A DNA stretch of 64,000 bases from Rotaria macrura (Eukaryota; Rotifera; Eurotatoria; Philodinida; Philodinidae). Shown one piece after another: positions 37,571-49,964 of this stretch. A program made the translations under genes and the position numbers. The notes below the pieces were generated by a model. It searched no databases. It saw only the letters and a program-made list of their open reading frames with translations, and was not told the origin of the DNA. Numbering within the stretch: position 1 is the stretch's first letter; each line of letters starts with the position of its first letter. The stretch spans positions 2,189-66,188 of the forward strand of contig OENT01000650.1 in NCBI GenBank assembly GCA_900239685.1, read 5' to 3'.

Positions 37571-38015
37571 TTAGTCGTTCACCTCACGGAATATCAAACG
37601 CCGAAAACGTTTTTGATTGCAGGCCAATAAAAAAAATTCTCGACCAAAAATTGATTGTAGCTTTTCTCTTATATTTACGACAAAAACTTCTGTTACTTGA
37701 GTTTGTGACAGCTGTGAGCTAGCAAAACGGCAACTGGTACTATCACAACATTGTCGACTATTTTTTCTTGTTCTTAACATAAAGCAGTCATTACAATAAA
37801 ATCTTTCGATCGATAATGGAGTTCTAAAATACATTTTAAGTATCTGCCGAAAAGTTAGCAGTAGTTTGTTAGCCCACGGCAAGATAGATTTTATCGGGCT
37901 AATCGTATGAACTATTATATGTTTATTGTAGTTTGACTTGATGAAAAATTGCATCAAAAGATTAACTGCTTTAAGAATTGTAGTAGCCGATTGTTGATTC
38001 AATGGATGCGTATTA

Positions 38016-39243
38016 AACCCCCCCCCCTCCCATAATAGAAGCCCTCTGAGGCTTCTAAACTACCAACCGTCCAAAAATTTCCGAGGGTGCTTCTATTAGG
38101 TCCTAAATTTTTTAAAATGTTTTTAGATGTGAAAACAGAAATTGATGATAAAGCAAGGGGAAACAGCTTGTTTTATTTAATTTTAAATCACTTTTGAGTC
38201 AAAAGCAGTAACTTGATTGAAATGATAAAATTTGGTATCATTTTTTTTCTAAATATCAATTAAGAGAGAGACCCTTTAAATCCAATTTTCGTGATTTCTT
38301 TGATTTTTCTGATTTTTCCTTTTCTTTCGATTTTTTCTGATTAAGATCAATTGATTAAAATCAGAAAAATCAAGAAAATCACAGAAATCAGCTGTGTACC
38401 CCTTGGGACAATGCCAATTCTTGTCCACGATATTTTTCAAACAGACTTACATATTCTCATCAGCGTAAAATTCCGAGTAGAATAGTGTAATTTATTTTTT
38501 CGAAAAATAGATTTTTTTTCCGGGGCTTGTAGTATCTGAGTTAAGGATAGAGATCTGTGTGGCCATTTCGTTGTGACCAAAAAAATCAAGCATTATTCAA
38601 TAATAGTTGTCATGGTTGATGTAGAAACATAGCTCTACTTCACTCTTCAAAATGTCACAAAAAGCCGAGGGTGAAATGAATCACGATGGAGAAAACTGCG
38701 GAACATTCGTCGTGACCAATTTTGGTCACGACCGGTGAAGATGCTTTCTGATCACGACGGAATGGTCACACGCAGATTTCTAGTCAAGGAGCAAAGAGCT
38801 TATTTCTGTGATCTTTTTAATTTAAAATCAGAATAAAATCAACTGTTTCCCATTTGACCTGGGTGGAATCAAGAACTATCGAAAAATTTTTTTCAATTGC
38901 ATCGAATTATATATCACAAGAGAGAGCATTAGACGCTGATTGAGAATATGTAAATCTGCTTGAAAAATATCGTTGACAAAAATGGTCTCATCGTCACTCG
39001 TCCTTGCAAGGAATTTCGGGGATTTTCAGGAGTTTTTAAAGGAACTTACTGGCAGATTTCAAAATTTTTATTCTGGAAAATGAGAAAATTAAGCAAAATT
39101 TTATCTTTAGAACCTGAATTTTGACCGTCTTATGATTCACACACCGATAAAGTTTTTCGAAAATTTTTTAAAATTGGGGGGCTTCTAATATATTTTTCAT
39201 ATTGACCCTTCTGGATGGGGCTTCTAATAAGGGGGGGGGGGTT
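38016..39243. mobile_element. Foldback element with C-tract ends and nested MITEs
   Basis: The left end AACCCCCCCCCCTCCC...ATAGAAGCCC (38016) pairs with the right end GGGCTTCTAATAAGGGGGGGGGGGTT (shown in parts; ends 39243). The inverted repeat continues inward with gaps: GATATTTTTCAAACAGACTT (about 38428) pairs with AAATCTGCTTGAAAAATATC (about 38951). Within it sit an AACAGCTG MITE copy (38157-38405) and a second palindrome (about 38546-38800) whose arms carry GTGTGGCCATTTCGTTGTGACC-like sequence. Flanks TATTAA and TACTAA may be a degenerate duplication. No ORF. Confidence 0.65.
38157..38405. repeat. GGGGAAACAGC MITE, copy 1
   Basis: Begins GGGGAAACAGCTTG and ends in an inverted CAGCTGTGTACCCC. 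The core (AAATATCAATTAAGAGAGAG, GATTAAAATCAGAAAAATCA) is shared with the copy at 42753-42978. It is nested in the C-tract foldback element. Confidence 0.7.
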
Positions 39244-42200
39244 ACTAAATTGAAGTACAGGGATAGCCGACTTTCACCAATATTGACGAAAATCTGGGGA
39301 CATTCACCAGTATTGGCAAAAGTCAAGTGGAAATTCTCCAATATTCACGACATGATTCTCACTAAAACCAAAATTTTTTGCTTTGAAGGTTTAGTTTTCT
39401 CTTTGAGATGTGTCGAAAAATATCATAGGTCCAACCGAAAACTAAAACCTATATCATTATATCCAAAACCGGCGAAAAGAAAATTTTAAAACCAGTTTTG
39501 GTTTCGATTCATACCTGATCACGACAGTCGATTCGAATACTTAACTTTACTGACAGCAGGCGTTAACTCATTCAACTATGTTTCAAAAGTTGCGGTCTAC
39601 TTAGAAAATATGGCGAAAAAATAAGAGAAATCATTTGGAAATTGACAAAATTTCAAATTATATTGTTGTCTTCCGAAGCGTTGTCTGTTAGACACTGATT
39701 GATCTGTGATAACGTTGATTCATCAGCTGACAAATCGTTATAATTATCATCAGATTTCTTAATGGGTGAATCCGAATCTGAATCAAGATAAATAGCTTTT
39801 TGATAATTTATTTTCTGTTTTTCTCTATTCAAATTTTTGTGTAAAACTCTATCCGAGTAAATCTCATATAAGTCCGACCATTTGAAATAATCAAAATGAA
39901 ATTAAGCATAAAATGCATAGAAATTGATCAGATCATTTCAAAATGAAGCAACAAACTAAGGATGATACAGTTAAAGACTTTACAATTAGAATGAATACAG
40001 TATGGAAAAGAAATTTTATCCATGAAAATGCTCGTGTTGAATTGAAGAGACAAAAATACAAGTTCATTCTCGCTGATAAAACAACGGTACATCATCTACA
40101 TACTTTTCTCATCACACATAAGAAAAAGAATTTAATAATATATCAATTGCAGATGTGAAGAATGAGCCAAATTTATCGTTGCAAGCGAGAATTTGTATCA
40201 TAGCGAAGAAAAGGGAAATTCGAGAATAGTCTCCTTCTTTATTCACTAACAGACGCAAATGATCTTGATAATGCTCTCGTATATTAGTTGGGATAACTGA
40301 AAGAACGAAAAAGAAAAAGAGGACGAACAAGTTTATGGATAGGAAAAAGAACAAAGAATAGAGGTCAGTGAACACCTAACAGTTGCGCATGAATAACTTT
40401 CGAAAAGATAAATCACTTTCGTTTGATTGATTGTGTGATTAATATTTATGATGAAATTAGCCAAAAATGTTTAGATAATCCTATCATCGTAATAGATAAC
40501 CCAGTTTAATATGATACATCTTGAATAAATACGAAGAGATCAACAAGCTCATTTTTCTTTATTCATCCGATTGATTGAACCCTTAAGTAGTATCTCAGAA
40601 AATTGTCTTTAATAAATAATAAAAGCCTTTGAAATAATTTATCGGTCGAAAATATCTGAGAATTTTCTCGTCATTCGCTTTTTCAATTCCACAATTTACA
40701 CAATAGATGTGGGCATTTAACCGGGTTTAAAAAATTTTCATCTTTTCTAACTCATTAGTTTGCTCTGGTGAATTATCAATGTCAGAACCATAGGCGATTT
40801 ACAATGATACATTGGTCTCTGCAAAATGTTAGTAACCAATCACAATGCATCGGCATTATTAAAAACTTCAGCAATTTATCACAATTAACTAATCGTTGGT
40901 TTTTATGAAAATCACGAAAATTCATCAAAACTCTATAACGATTTTTATGACTTGGTATTTGCTTTACATTGCCTAACCAACTTCAACAAAGAAAACTTTG
41001 TTAAATAGAATAGGTATACTCATAAAGAAACAGTTGAAATCCCAGTTTCAGAATCCTTATTCTTTATCTATTAAAACTTTTCACAAGAAAACAAAACTAC
41101 AGTTATCCAACAAAATCAAGATATGTCTCTAGCCTTCGATCTTTAAATGAACAAACTTTGAATAAACTTTATAAAATTCATAGAAGTAACTTAAAAATAA
41201 AACTATTCTGTTCAGCTATTAGAAAATTAAAGTTACCTGTGAGAGAACCATCGGAAGATCGCTTAAAACTTGCATCTGTTCATGGTGATGTTGTTAAAGT
41301 CTTTTGTAAATGACTATTTCTAGAGATACAAAATGAAATACAATAGACCAGTTATTAAACTGATTTAACTAATCGAAAAAACATTCACTATGATAATAAC
41401 TTAGATTCACGAAGCAAGTCGAACTAAAAACATTGATAAAAGATAATGTAATTCAATCAAGAAACAATATCCATAAAGACGAAACATTACGGGAGAGAGT
41501 GGAGCCGGTAGAAGTACATCTAATATCTAAAAATAAAGAGGATTTCATTTCCTCGATATTAAAATTAAAGAATTAAATCTATAGGATTTTCTAACAGATG
41601 GTGAAACTCTTTCTAACGAGATTACAATAGATAAATAAAAGAGTAGGTCTGATATTCACGTGTTATTAAGTTGATTTCTCTTAGAAGAACAGCTATAGTA
41701 TTGACGGTATTACGCTTTATTTGCGGTATTCATATCATGTATGGGATCGATCTGATAGAAAACAAACGTTGACATATTCAAGGATTAGGGAGAACGGAAG
41801 ACGGAAATCTACAAGGATAAAGCCTACGGAAATCAAAGCAACAAGAAAAAACAACGATGTTATCTAGCATAAACTTATAAACCCCCGCTGTGATGGCATA
41901 ATCGTCACTGGTGTTATCTTGGTGCTTGTTGTTGTATATGAGTATGTTTTCCTTACTTTCTAGTTTCCCTCTGTTTTCTCTCTTATTATTTTCCGTCTAA
42001 AATTGTCGATGGAACGATAGAGAGTTATTCTTGTTTTTACGGTGCGAAAGACTGCACAACGATTCTCGGCAAACTTTTTAATGCGGCCCTCAGCACAGTA
42101 TTCATGTAGTCATGCGTGATTTTACTTTCTTACTTAATTACTTTCGTTCTTTCTTTGTAACTGTCTCAATGTACGCATAAAATGTTGTCATATTGTGACG

Positions 42201-42752
42201 CCATGGTCTTGAGAACCAAAAGTTCGAAAACTGAATCATTCAACCGCAAGATTCGAGTATCGAGATCGAATTTATTGTGTGTTTTTCAACATTTTGTCTA
42301 CCTAGCTGCATTCCATTCATGAGCAAATAAGAACGTAGGAAAATGTCGATTTAAAAGTATTTTGCTTCCTCTTCATTATGACATAGTTAAAACGAAAATA
42401 AAACTTATAGGCTCCACTCTACTGATACCGTATGTGAAAGAGTTGTCAATACATCTGGTAGAAAGCAGTGAATCATTGAGATAATTAATCGATGGAGAAC
42501 TATTCATTTCACAAAATATATCGATACACTTCGGGAGGATTGACAGAATGATGAATATTAGAATAACTGCTTCTAATGTTAAGCCTATGTTAGTTCACAT
42601 TGTCCAGCCCCATTCTTTATCTTCCAGTGATAGGTCATGAAAAAGTATTTCTGGTTCTTGAGAAGTATTAAACTGCATTGATTGATCGACTACTCGTCTT
42701 TTATGCAACATTACGTTCTTCCTAAAACGAAAGTGACTGCTTCGCACCCAAT
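39244..42752. other. Repeat-rich intergenic DNA
   Basis: 39290-39500 holds repeated CACCAATATT/CCAGTATTG and AAACC words. 41496-42420 is bounded by 11-bp inverted ends (AGAGTGGAGCC and GGCTCCACTCT) without a clear target duplication, so it is a weak MITE candidate. The short ORFs at 39202, 39943 and 40112 have no recognisable domains. Confidence 0.35.
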
Positions 42753-42978
42753 GGGGGAAACAGCTGATATTTTTAATTTTAAAACAATTTTAATCAAAAA
42801 ATTAGGGACTCGATTGAAATTATAAAATTTTGTATCCTTGTTGTTCGAAATATCAATCAAGAGAGGGACAGTTTCAATCCGATTTTCTTGGTTTCTTTAA
42901 TTTTTCTGACTTCCCTGATTAAAACCAATTGATTAAAATCAGGAAAATCACAGAAATCAGAAATCAGCTGTTTCCCCC
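42753..42978. mobile_element. GGGGGAAACAGCTGAT MITE, copy 2
   Basis: 226 bp with inverted ends GGGGGAAACAGCTGAT (left) and ATCAGCTGTTTCCCCC (right). The core is similar to 38157-38405 in the same orientation (for example AAATATCAATCAAGAGAGGG and GATTAAAATCAGGAAAATCA). No ORF. Confidence 0.8.
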
Positions 42979-45513
42979 TTCTTGGCACCGCATTTCGTAG
43001 TCGAGTGAAATTCGATTACCATCTAGTTATGCGGCGAAGCACTGTATAGTGGTCGGTCGCGTTCGCGGTTTTTTCTTTCACGACCTATTATGCATTCAAG
43101 CTTCATATTTTGTGTCACGATGACCTCGAGAACGGCAAATCGTCTGATGCTCGTTGAAACATCATAAGAATTATTGAGATGCGAATAAATGCAAAATTTT
43201 GCGCGATTCGCTGTATGATCTTTCGTTTTTCCACAGTAAAATCTGGATATTATTAATAATCTGTGGATTCTTTTTCATTAAGTCGATTCAAACAGATTGA
43301 ACCTTCAGCAATGATTATATTGCTATATCTAAAATATTTTATTTCATTGAACATTCATTACCAGTTCATTCTTTATCAACGCTTTCAAAAAACATGCAAC
43401 TTAGTTTTCCCGCTCATCATATTTCTATCATAAAGGATGATATTTTGTGACAGATACAAATGCTACATGTATTTTATGACAATGATCATTTAATTGTAAG
43501 CATTCTAAAATTGAAAGCTTTCCCATGAATCCTATCATAATATTTTGTAGTACCAACTACGCGAATTAAGTTGACATTTCAATCAACTTGAATAATAATG
43601 ATGTATAGATCTCTTCAGTCGTCAGAAGTTCCATTCAACAAATTTTGGTACAACTAAAAATATGACCACTTCAATCAGTTTCGATACTATTCATATGACT
43701 TCTACATGTTAACTTCTGGCACAAATCAACTCAGAATGTCGTATCTGGTCATCTTGAGTTTTTAGAAAGCAGATTTCCAGTGATACTTAATTTCTTTATC
43801 CCTCAACTTTTCTGCTTTCTGGAATATGAGGATAGTATTCTTGAATAATTGAAGAGACCAGGACGAAACCCTTGTTAAATTTACGTATTTAATAGCTAAT
43901 TCAACTTCACTTCACTAATTCGAAAAATTTTGTACGCTACATAGATTATGGATGAACTACAGTTTTATTGGAACTTTTCATTGGCCATGTTACCTCAATT
44001 GATACGGCAGAACGGTACATCTTTCAGTTAATATCAATAGCATATAATAGAATGAAAATATGATACTATCAGCTCATTTGCCTAGTGATTTTCACTGTTA
44101 CCCCTAAAAGCAAAACTTTCATTAATAGTCTAATGTGTGTTAGCATAGAATAATTTTTCTATATGTATAGCTGCCGTGAGAGTTTGCCGGCTGTTTTTAA
44201 TTAACAGATTGAAATCCACTTTAGACACAATTCTTGGAAATGATTTTCATTGCTATCAGTCATTTTTGATGTTACCCATCCACAAGAAACTGCTGAACTA
44301 GCTTGTATATATAATGAGTTCTATTGTTGAACTAGATTTTCGAATCATTCGTGTTGCATGTGATTTTTTCTTATTATGGTGATAGAAGAACTTATTAGAG
44401 AGTGAAAGCTAAACTTGAAAAAGAGCCTAGTTATGACTTTTCAATCAACGTCTAGCTTTTCCTTACATTTATGATGAACCAGTTTACTTACTAATACATC
44501 ATTATTATTAAACAATATATTTAGATTGTTCATAAACTGCACGGTTTTAATCAATTCTGTTAACTGATAAATGCGACGCTGCGCTATGAACAATACTCTC
44601 GGACAAGATTTTAATGATGACCTTTAATTAGTGACTGAATATTGATGAATTTAAATGATAAAGCAGTTTCCTAGTTTGATAGACAGAATAATTGAAAAGA
44701 ATAATAATCATATCATTCAGGGACTTCGTGACCGTCAATTACGTAATTTTTATTCAATATTCACTAAATCGGTTGGCATTGATTTGTACCAAAACATTGT
44801 CCGAATTATTTATTTATTTTACATTGAGTCAAAGATATAACTGGTACAATATCGCTGTTTACTGTCCGTAAGAGTTGAACTCATTTTAAAGTTGACACAT
44901 TTATTATCCATGTCAGCTTCGGTTAAACAATGGATGGTCAAGCTTCTTTTCCGAAGTGGACGGCTTTGTTGTACAAAGTGGAAGGTCAATCGCACTTCTT
45001 TCCTTTCCACTGAACTTAGAACAGTGATAGATACGGAAGAACTTAGTAAATTCAGAATTCAAATCAAATCAAGAAAATCCCGATTGTTCTTTTCTCATTG
45101 AGTCACGATAGTCTGTGAAGTTTCTGGAGTTCACGCATGAGGGTATGCATAGTATCTGTGGCATTCAAGTGTAATCTAGTAAAACTATCTCTTAGAAATT
45201 TCTAAAAATATACTGTTTACATTAATTAAACTTGACTAGGAATCATTAGTGTATTTTCCTAAAACGACATTGGTTATTAAAAATATATACTGCATAGTTT
45301 GTTTAGCTAAACAAAATGACTTGTAGGTTTCGCAAAGTTAGCAGGCATAACTCTATTTGCAATGCCTCTTCGTTGTGAATTGATGTAGAGCGAAACTGAT
45401 TTTTAAAGAAAACGGTTAAGAAAGAACGAATGTGATTGAGACCCGAATACTGTATGAAAATAGATTCGGAAAAATTCATTAACGATCATCCTAGTGGATA
45501 TCATGATGCCTGT
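42979..45513. other. Intergenic stretch, no gene seen
   Basis: AT-rich. The ORFs at 44655-44840 and 44892-45101 (+) are short, with no recognised domain and no splice context. A GC-richer patch at about 43010-43150 looks like further repeat remnant. Confidence 0.4.
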
Positions 45514-46305
45514 TGAGAATTTCCCGGAAATTCGACAATTTTCCATAGACGAAAGCTATTTCTGGAAATCGTCATGCGTTACTGAAAATCAGAACGAACT
45601 ATCGATATCCTAACAGAATCTCAGCAATCATTAACTCCATATCCATAGCACAAGCGGTACCCTATGATACTTTCTTCGATCAACGACACACTTTCAAGTC
45701 ATCAAAATTCACAGGGATAAACTACTAAGTACAAATATCATTCATCTTGGTATTCGTGCAACAGAGTTATTATTTGATGTAAAAAATTGCAATCTAGCAC
45801 AAACAGCCACGATAATTCCCTCAATATAGGTTCGGTGAAAGTGCTGACGCTTTATCTCTCTTTATTATGGCCAGCATGCCCTTTCGCGTCACCCAAACTG
45901 AGTTAATTAACATTTGTGCGTGCCATCGTGTTTCTGCAGCAACTAAACAAAGTGATATTGCTTGTGCGTATTCGATGGCGTGCATTAGCCACACCCATAC
46001 AAATTGATATGACCTGTGTGCTAAATCACAATTTTTTCATCAAGCGATAACTCTGTTGCACGTATAACAAGATGAATGATATTTGTATTTAGCAGTTTAT
46101 CACCGTGGACTTTGATGAGTTAAAGTGTGTCGTTGATCGAAGAAAGTATCATAGGGTACCGTTTGTGCTATGGATATGGAATTAATGATCGATGAGAATC
46201 GATTAGGATATCGGTAGTTCGTTCTGATTTCCAGTTAGGCATTTTGATTTCCAGAAATAGCTGTCATCTATGAAAAGTTGTTGAGTTTCCTGGAAACCCT
46301 CGGAA
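45514..46305. mobile_element. Foldback element with ~340-bp inverted arms
   Basis: Left arm 45514 to ~45840, right arm ~46010-46305, in inverted orientation with some mismatches and indels. Well-matched blocks include GGTACCCTATGATACTTTCT (about 45656) against AGAAAGTATCATAGGGTACC (about 46140), and AGCTATTTCTGGAAATC against GATTTCCAGAAATAGCT near the outer ends. The centre (~170 bp) carries a second imperfect repeat of GTGCGTGCCATCG / CGATGGCGTGCA. No ORF. No clear target duplication. Confidence 0.85.
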
Positions 46306-49178
46306 GATATCACATGGTATTATTGTACCACTATGAATTGGTATAGGTGTAATCGATAGAGAAGATTGAATCTAAACAAGAGTCCATGTATCCAAATCAA
46401 TCCCATATTTTAAGATGAATAATCTAATGATCAATGACTTAAATGGACGCTGTATTATCCATGAGTATCTGTGGAAACATGCTGAGCATTATACAAATCG
46501 GTCATGGTAGTTCTAGTTGATTATTCTTTTAGTCTTCATTACGGTATTCATGAGTTGATATATGAAATTATTTCTCTGCGAACTGCTCAATAAAAAAACA
46601 TTTTAGCGAAGACTAAAAGAAAAAGATGACTTTGGTAGATAGGAGATTCACATTTCGTTGGAGACTGCTATGAAGATACGAAACTCAATCGGTATTAGTT
46701 TATGTTCATAGAAAATTTAAATAAACTTTACATTCAAAGTAACTTTCTTCAAATTCATTTTCATATACACAAGCCATCCATTTTCTCGGATTACTGGGAA
46801 ACAGTAGTGTGCTGGAAAGACCGTATTTTATCATTACTACTTCGACGGCTGTTTGATTTTTGTTAACTTCTGCAAGACTTGAGACTATAGAGTCTATGGT
46901 ATGAAATCATAATCGGTATTAGTGAATAAGTTACGATTGTTTTGATAAGGAAACCAAATTTTTTCAACAAACAATTAGAAATCAAATTTAAGTCACATCG
47001 TCGTACCAGTGGAATTGTTGTCATCGGAATACAACAACAGCTCTTATTGCGTTCTTTACGTAAATAGAGTTGTGAGTGAGTGTTATATTTCAGACTGTAT
47101 TTCAAACAGAACAAGAACCTTGTTGAAAATTGATTAATCTTTAACAATTTTCAAGTTGAAAAATATTTCTTTCATAATTTTGTTCGGAGACTGATGTCTA
47201 TTTGTAGAAGCTTCCACTTGAAATATTAGATTTTTTACAGTATGGTGGTCGTTGTGTAAAAGATGTATTCATTTAAATAGTTTTAATCGCAAGGAGAAAA
47301 GCAGACTTCTGTACTTCAGAAGTACAGAAGTACAGAAGTACGAAGAATTACCAAGAAGTACTGAAGTCTGCTTATATTCCCCTTTGGTTTATCCTCAGAT
47401 ATAACTGCTCTACGACATTTTAAACTAATGTTAAGATCCAAATAGGTGATAGTTGTCGATGTAGATTAAGTTTTTTCTTACAGGGCGATCAAAAAAAGTA
47501 TATGTCACAGAATTCTTGGACTGTGAGAAACCTATATTAGTGAGTTTTTTACTGAAACTTGTTTGAAACCAACACGAGCTAAATATTATAAAAGGACTTC
47601 GTTCATGTTTCAATATCGTTGAATCATAGATGGTTTGCCGTTTTTCTGGTAAAAAAAGTTTGTGAACAAACTTTTTAGGTACATGTATTAAAATTGAAAG
47701 TGTCTCGATTCAAAAATCACTCAAAACAAGCACTTTCTCATTGTTCTTCATAGTACATGAGCAATGAATAATCGATCAAATTGATCCATTCTTACAAATT
47801 TTCTCGTATGAAATATATAGTGCTATATTTGTGTTACAATGTAAATAGAATGACGGTAGGTTATTGTTCTTCAACATACAGACAATAGAGCAAGCAGAAT
47901 CTGCATGTTACGATAATTTCTTTTTTGAAAAACATAGTATCAACCAAGACCGTTTGATCCTTGAAGAGTATTTATTGATCACAGACCTTTCTTGTGAGAT
48001 TCACCAAGATTTTGTATACAAGCCAATATTAAATTCCTCTTGTCAAAATATATTCTATGTTCCATGTCATCATACATAGCTAAAGGTCAATCAAACATCA
48101 TATCCTTTTTCTCTCTATCAAATAAAACGTTCCACGGCTTTTTCACTCTCTCCTTGATCATGTTTATATTCGTCATTCCACATTAGTTCATTTGGCTTTC
48201 AAAACATTTTATCCTACAATTTATTAAAACAACATAAAACTTTAGAATGTATATTTCTCACCAGACCATGTATGATTTGCAGAAACAATGCATTAGTACA
48301 TGATATGGATCAGGATGAATTATCTTGCATTTAAATAGAATGATTCAATATCATAAATGCAACGCTCTAGCCAATTGAGCGCGTTTTTAAAATATTACGA
48401 TTGAATTTTTACAATAAATATTCGATATGTTAGCCGATGAGTCACAGATTTTAATATTCCAAAGCAATTTGTTGTGAGAATGTTGATGGTGAATATTAGT
48501 TTAAATTATTATAGTTTCTCTTAGAAATTTTTTCCGGTGATTGTATCTTAGATTCGTGCATGATATTATCTAATTAAAGATATTCCACATATTTTGCATC
48601 AGTTCTCTCAGATATTCACCATCAAAAACCAACAAGGAAAAAGAATCACTTTTAGATATGTGTAATTATTTATATATACTGTTGATCTTTAGAACTGTGC
48701 GAAAGATATCTCAAAACTTAAAAAATTCAAGTAACTATGTTAGGTTAATCATATCCGGCAAATAAATACAACTAAGACATCAAATATGTGCAGACGTGAT
48801 GAGTAAAAGAATAACCAGTAAAAAAATAGTTGTAGCAGAGGATGAAAATATGGATGTTGTGACACATAAGAAAGGGTAAACTACAGAAACTAGTGAATAT
48901 AGCTTATCTTGACCCATTTATTAATGGATAACCTATTGAATCACACCAATAAATAGACGAACGAATAAACAAAGAGTTCATCGATGAGTCATTGTATTTC
49001 CAATCAAAAATTACAATGAGTCCATGAATAAATTACCTTTAAAATGGAACAATCTATAAAAATCGTTTAGTTTAATGTGAATTTCACTTCAATTTATGAG
49101 TAAATATTCAAGTGTATTACTATGCATGTTCAATCATAATGCAAAAATAAACAATATGGCGGTCAATAAATGGTCGCA
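46306..49178. other. Intergenic stretch with one small hairpin
   Basis: AT-rich and mostly featureless. A hairpin at 47299-47372 pairs AGCAGACTTCTGTACTTC with GAAGTACTGAAGTCTGCT, with GAAGTACA tandem units in the loop side. Short ORFs lack domains. Confidence 0.45.
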
Positions 49179-49186
49179 CCCATATG

Positions 49187-49918
49187 CAGTGTTTCTAACG
49201 TTAAGTACCCCAAGCAGAAGCAAAGTACCCAGGTCACCATCGATTTTGGAAAAGTACCGTGTTTTGCACTTTGAAAATAAAAACAAAGTACCCTCAGAGT
49301 ACTTTGGAAAATAAAAATGTACTTTGTTTGATTTCTCACACCATTATTATCAAACTGTTCAGAATCCTCTTATTTATGTTTAGACTTGTTTTACTTGTAG
49401 TTGTAGCTGAGAATTCTTCTTTATTTAACTCGAATTCATCTTCGATCCGCCATTTAGATTTAGATTTGTCAAATACATCTCTTATTCGTTTGTTTTGGTT
49501 TCATAATTATCTCTTTTTTGATTTATTTTCTTCAAATTCATAAATCTATTTGTTTGATGCCATACAAGAAAAAATGAAGTGAGTCACATAAGTATATACA
49601 TTATTCTTTTTTTTCGTCTTATATATATCACAGTAAAGTAGTTAATTCAGAAGTATCACTTAAACATGATCAGATATGTGTACATATTTAAGTTAATAAT
49701 AAATGTTGTATTTTTTTATTTCGTTTTCTTTTGAATAAGAATAAATTTCTACTAAAAGACTGATTCAAAGATAACTTTGTATTTTGTTTTCTTCATTAGT
49801 TTTAATCTATGGTAATTTGAGGTACTTAATTACCTAAACCAAAGTACCAATAGATACTTTGTTAATAAGTATAAAGTACCCATTTGTACTTACTTTTAGA
49901 TTTCCATTAGAAACGCTG
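49187..49918. mobile_element. Non-autonomous hAT transposon (MITE) with 8-bp TSD
   Basis: The left end CAGTGTTTCTAACG (49187) and right end CATTAGAAACGCTG (to 49918) are inverted copies of the hAT-type end. A perfect 8-bp duplication CCCATATG flanks it at 49179-49186 and 49919-49926. Both subterminal zones carry clustered AAAGTACC/GGTACTTT words (left about 49202-49315, right about 49820-49892), as expected of transposase-binding repeats in hAT elements. The 732-bp interior has no transposase; the ORFs within are incidental. It sits 46 bp upstream of the start codon at 49965. Confidence 0.93.
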
Positions 49919-49964
49919 CCCATATGAATGAATTGATGTACTTCAGTTAAAATAAGCAAGTGCT

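Larger units (their letters stand above)
33050..38002 (-). pseudogene. Worn transposase-like gene split by inserted elements
   Basis: Read from 38002 down. A 143-residue N-terminal piece (38002-37571) has a cysteine cluster (FYCNDCFMLRT, CCDSTSC). After the inserted elements at 34.99-36.35 kb a middle piece follows at about 34960-34747 (KPNVYLFLNNIIEPW-like with a stop, then VSNNGTWIFL, then SLTMHTMNCNG). Later pieces are at about 34480-34385 (TLIECFIGILSKDAV), 34210-34060 (ELIHYYCKTSSKIYNANIEL, LYSLYTHLHLTNQIR) and about 33985 (HGGLAFTSVFCYESMINYLK). This order, with a zinc ribbon, a KPxxxxFL segment, LHxxxHL and HGxLxxTSxFxxES, matches a large transposase-like protein family that I know from invertebrate genomes without a firm name. 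Stops and shifts make it a remnant. Confidence 0.5.

Noticed and set aside
41196-41313. Protein-like stretch SAIRKLKLPVREPSEDRLKL (+)
   Set aside because: Reads like a coding fragment but has no partner exon, family match or clear splice sites. Too short to annotate.
41496-42420. Possible MITE with AGAGTGGAGCC inverted ends
   Set aside because: The 11-bp ends match, but no target duplication or arm extension was found, so the pairing may be chance.
48361-48395. tRNA D-arm-like sequence (GCTCAATTGGCTAGAGC on the minus strand)
   Set aside because: Only the D-arm is present. No anticodon stem, T-arm or acceptor pairing follows within 80 nt, so this is at most a tRNA-derived fragment.
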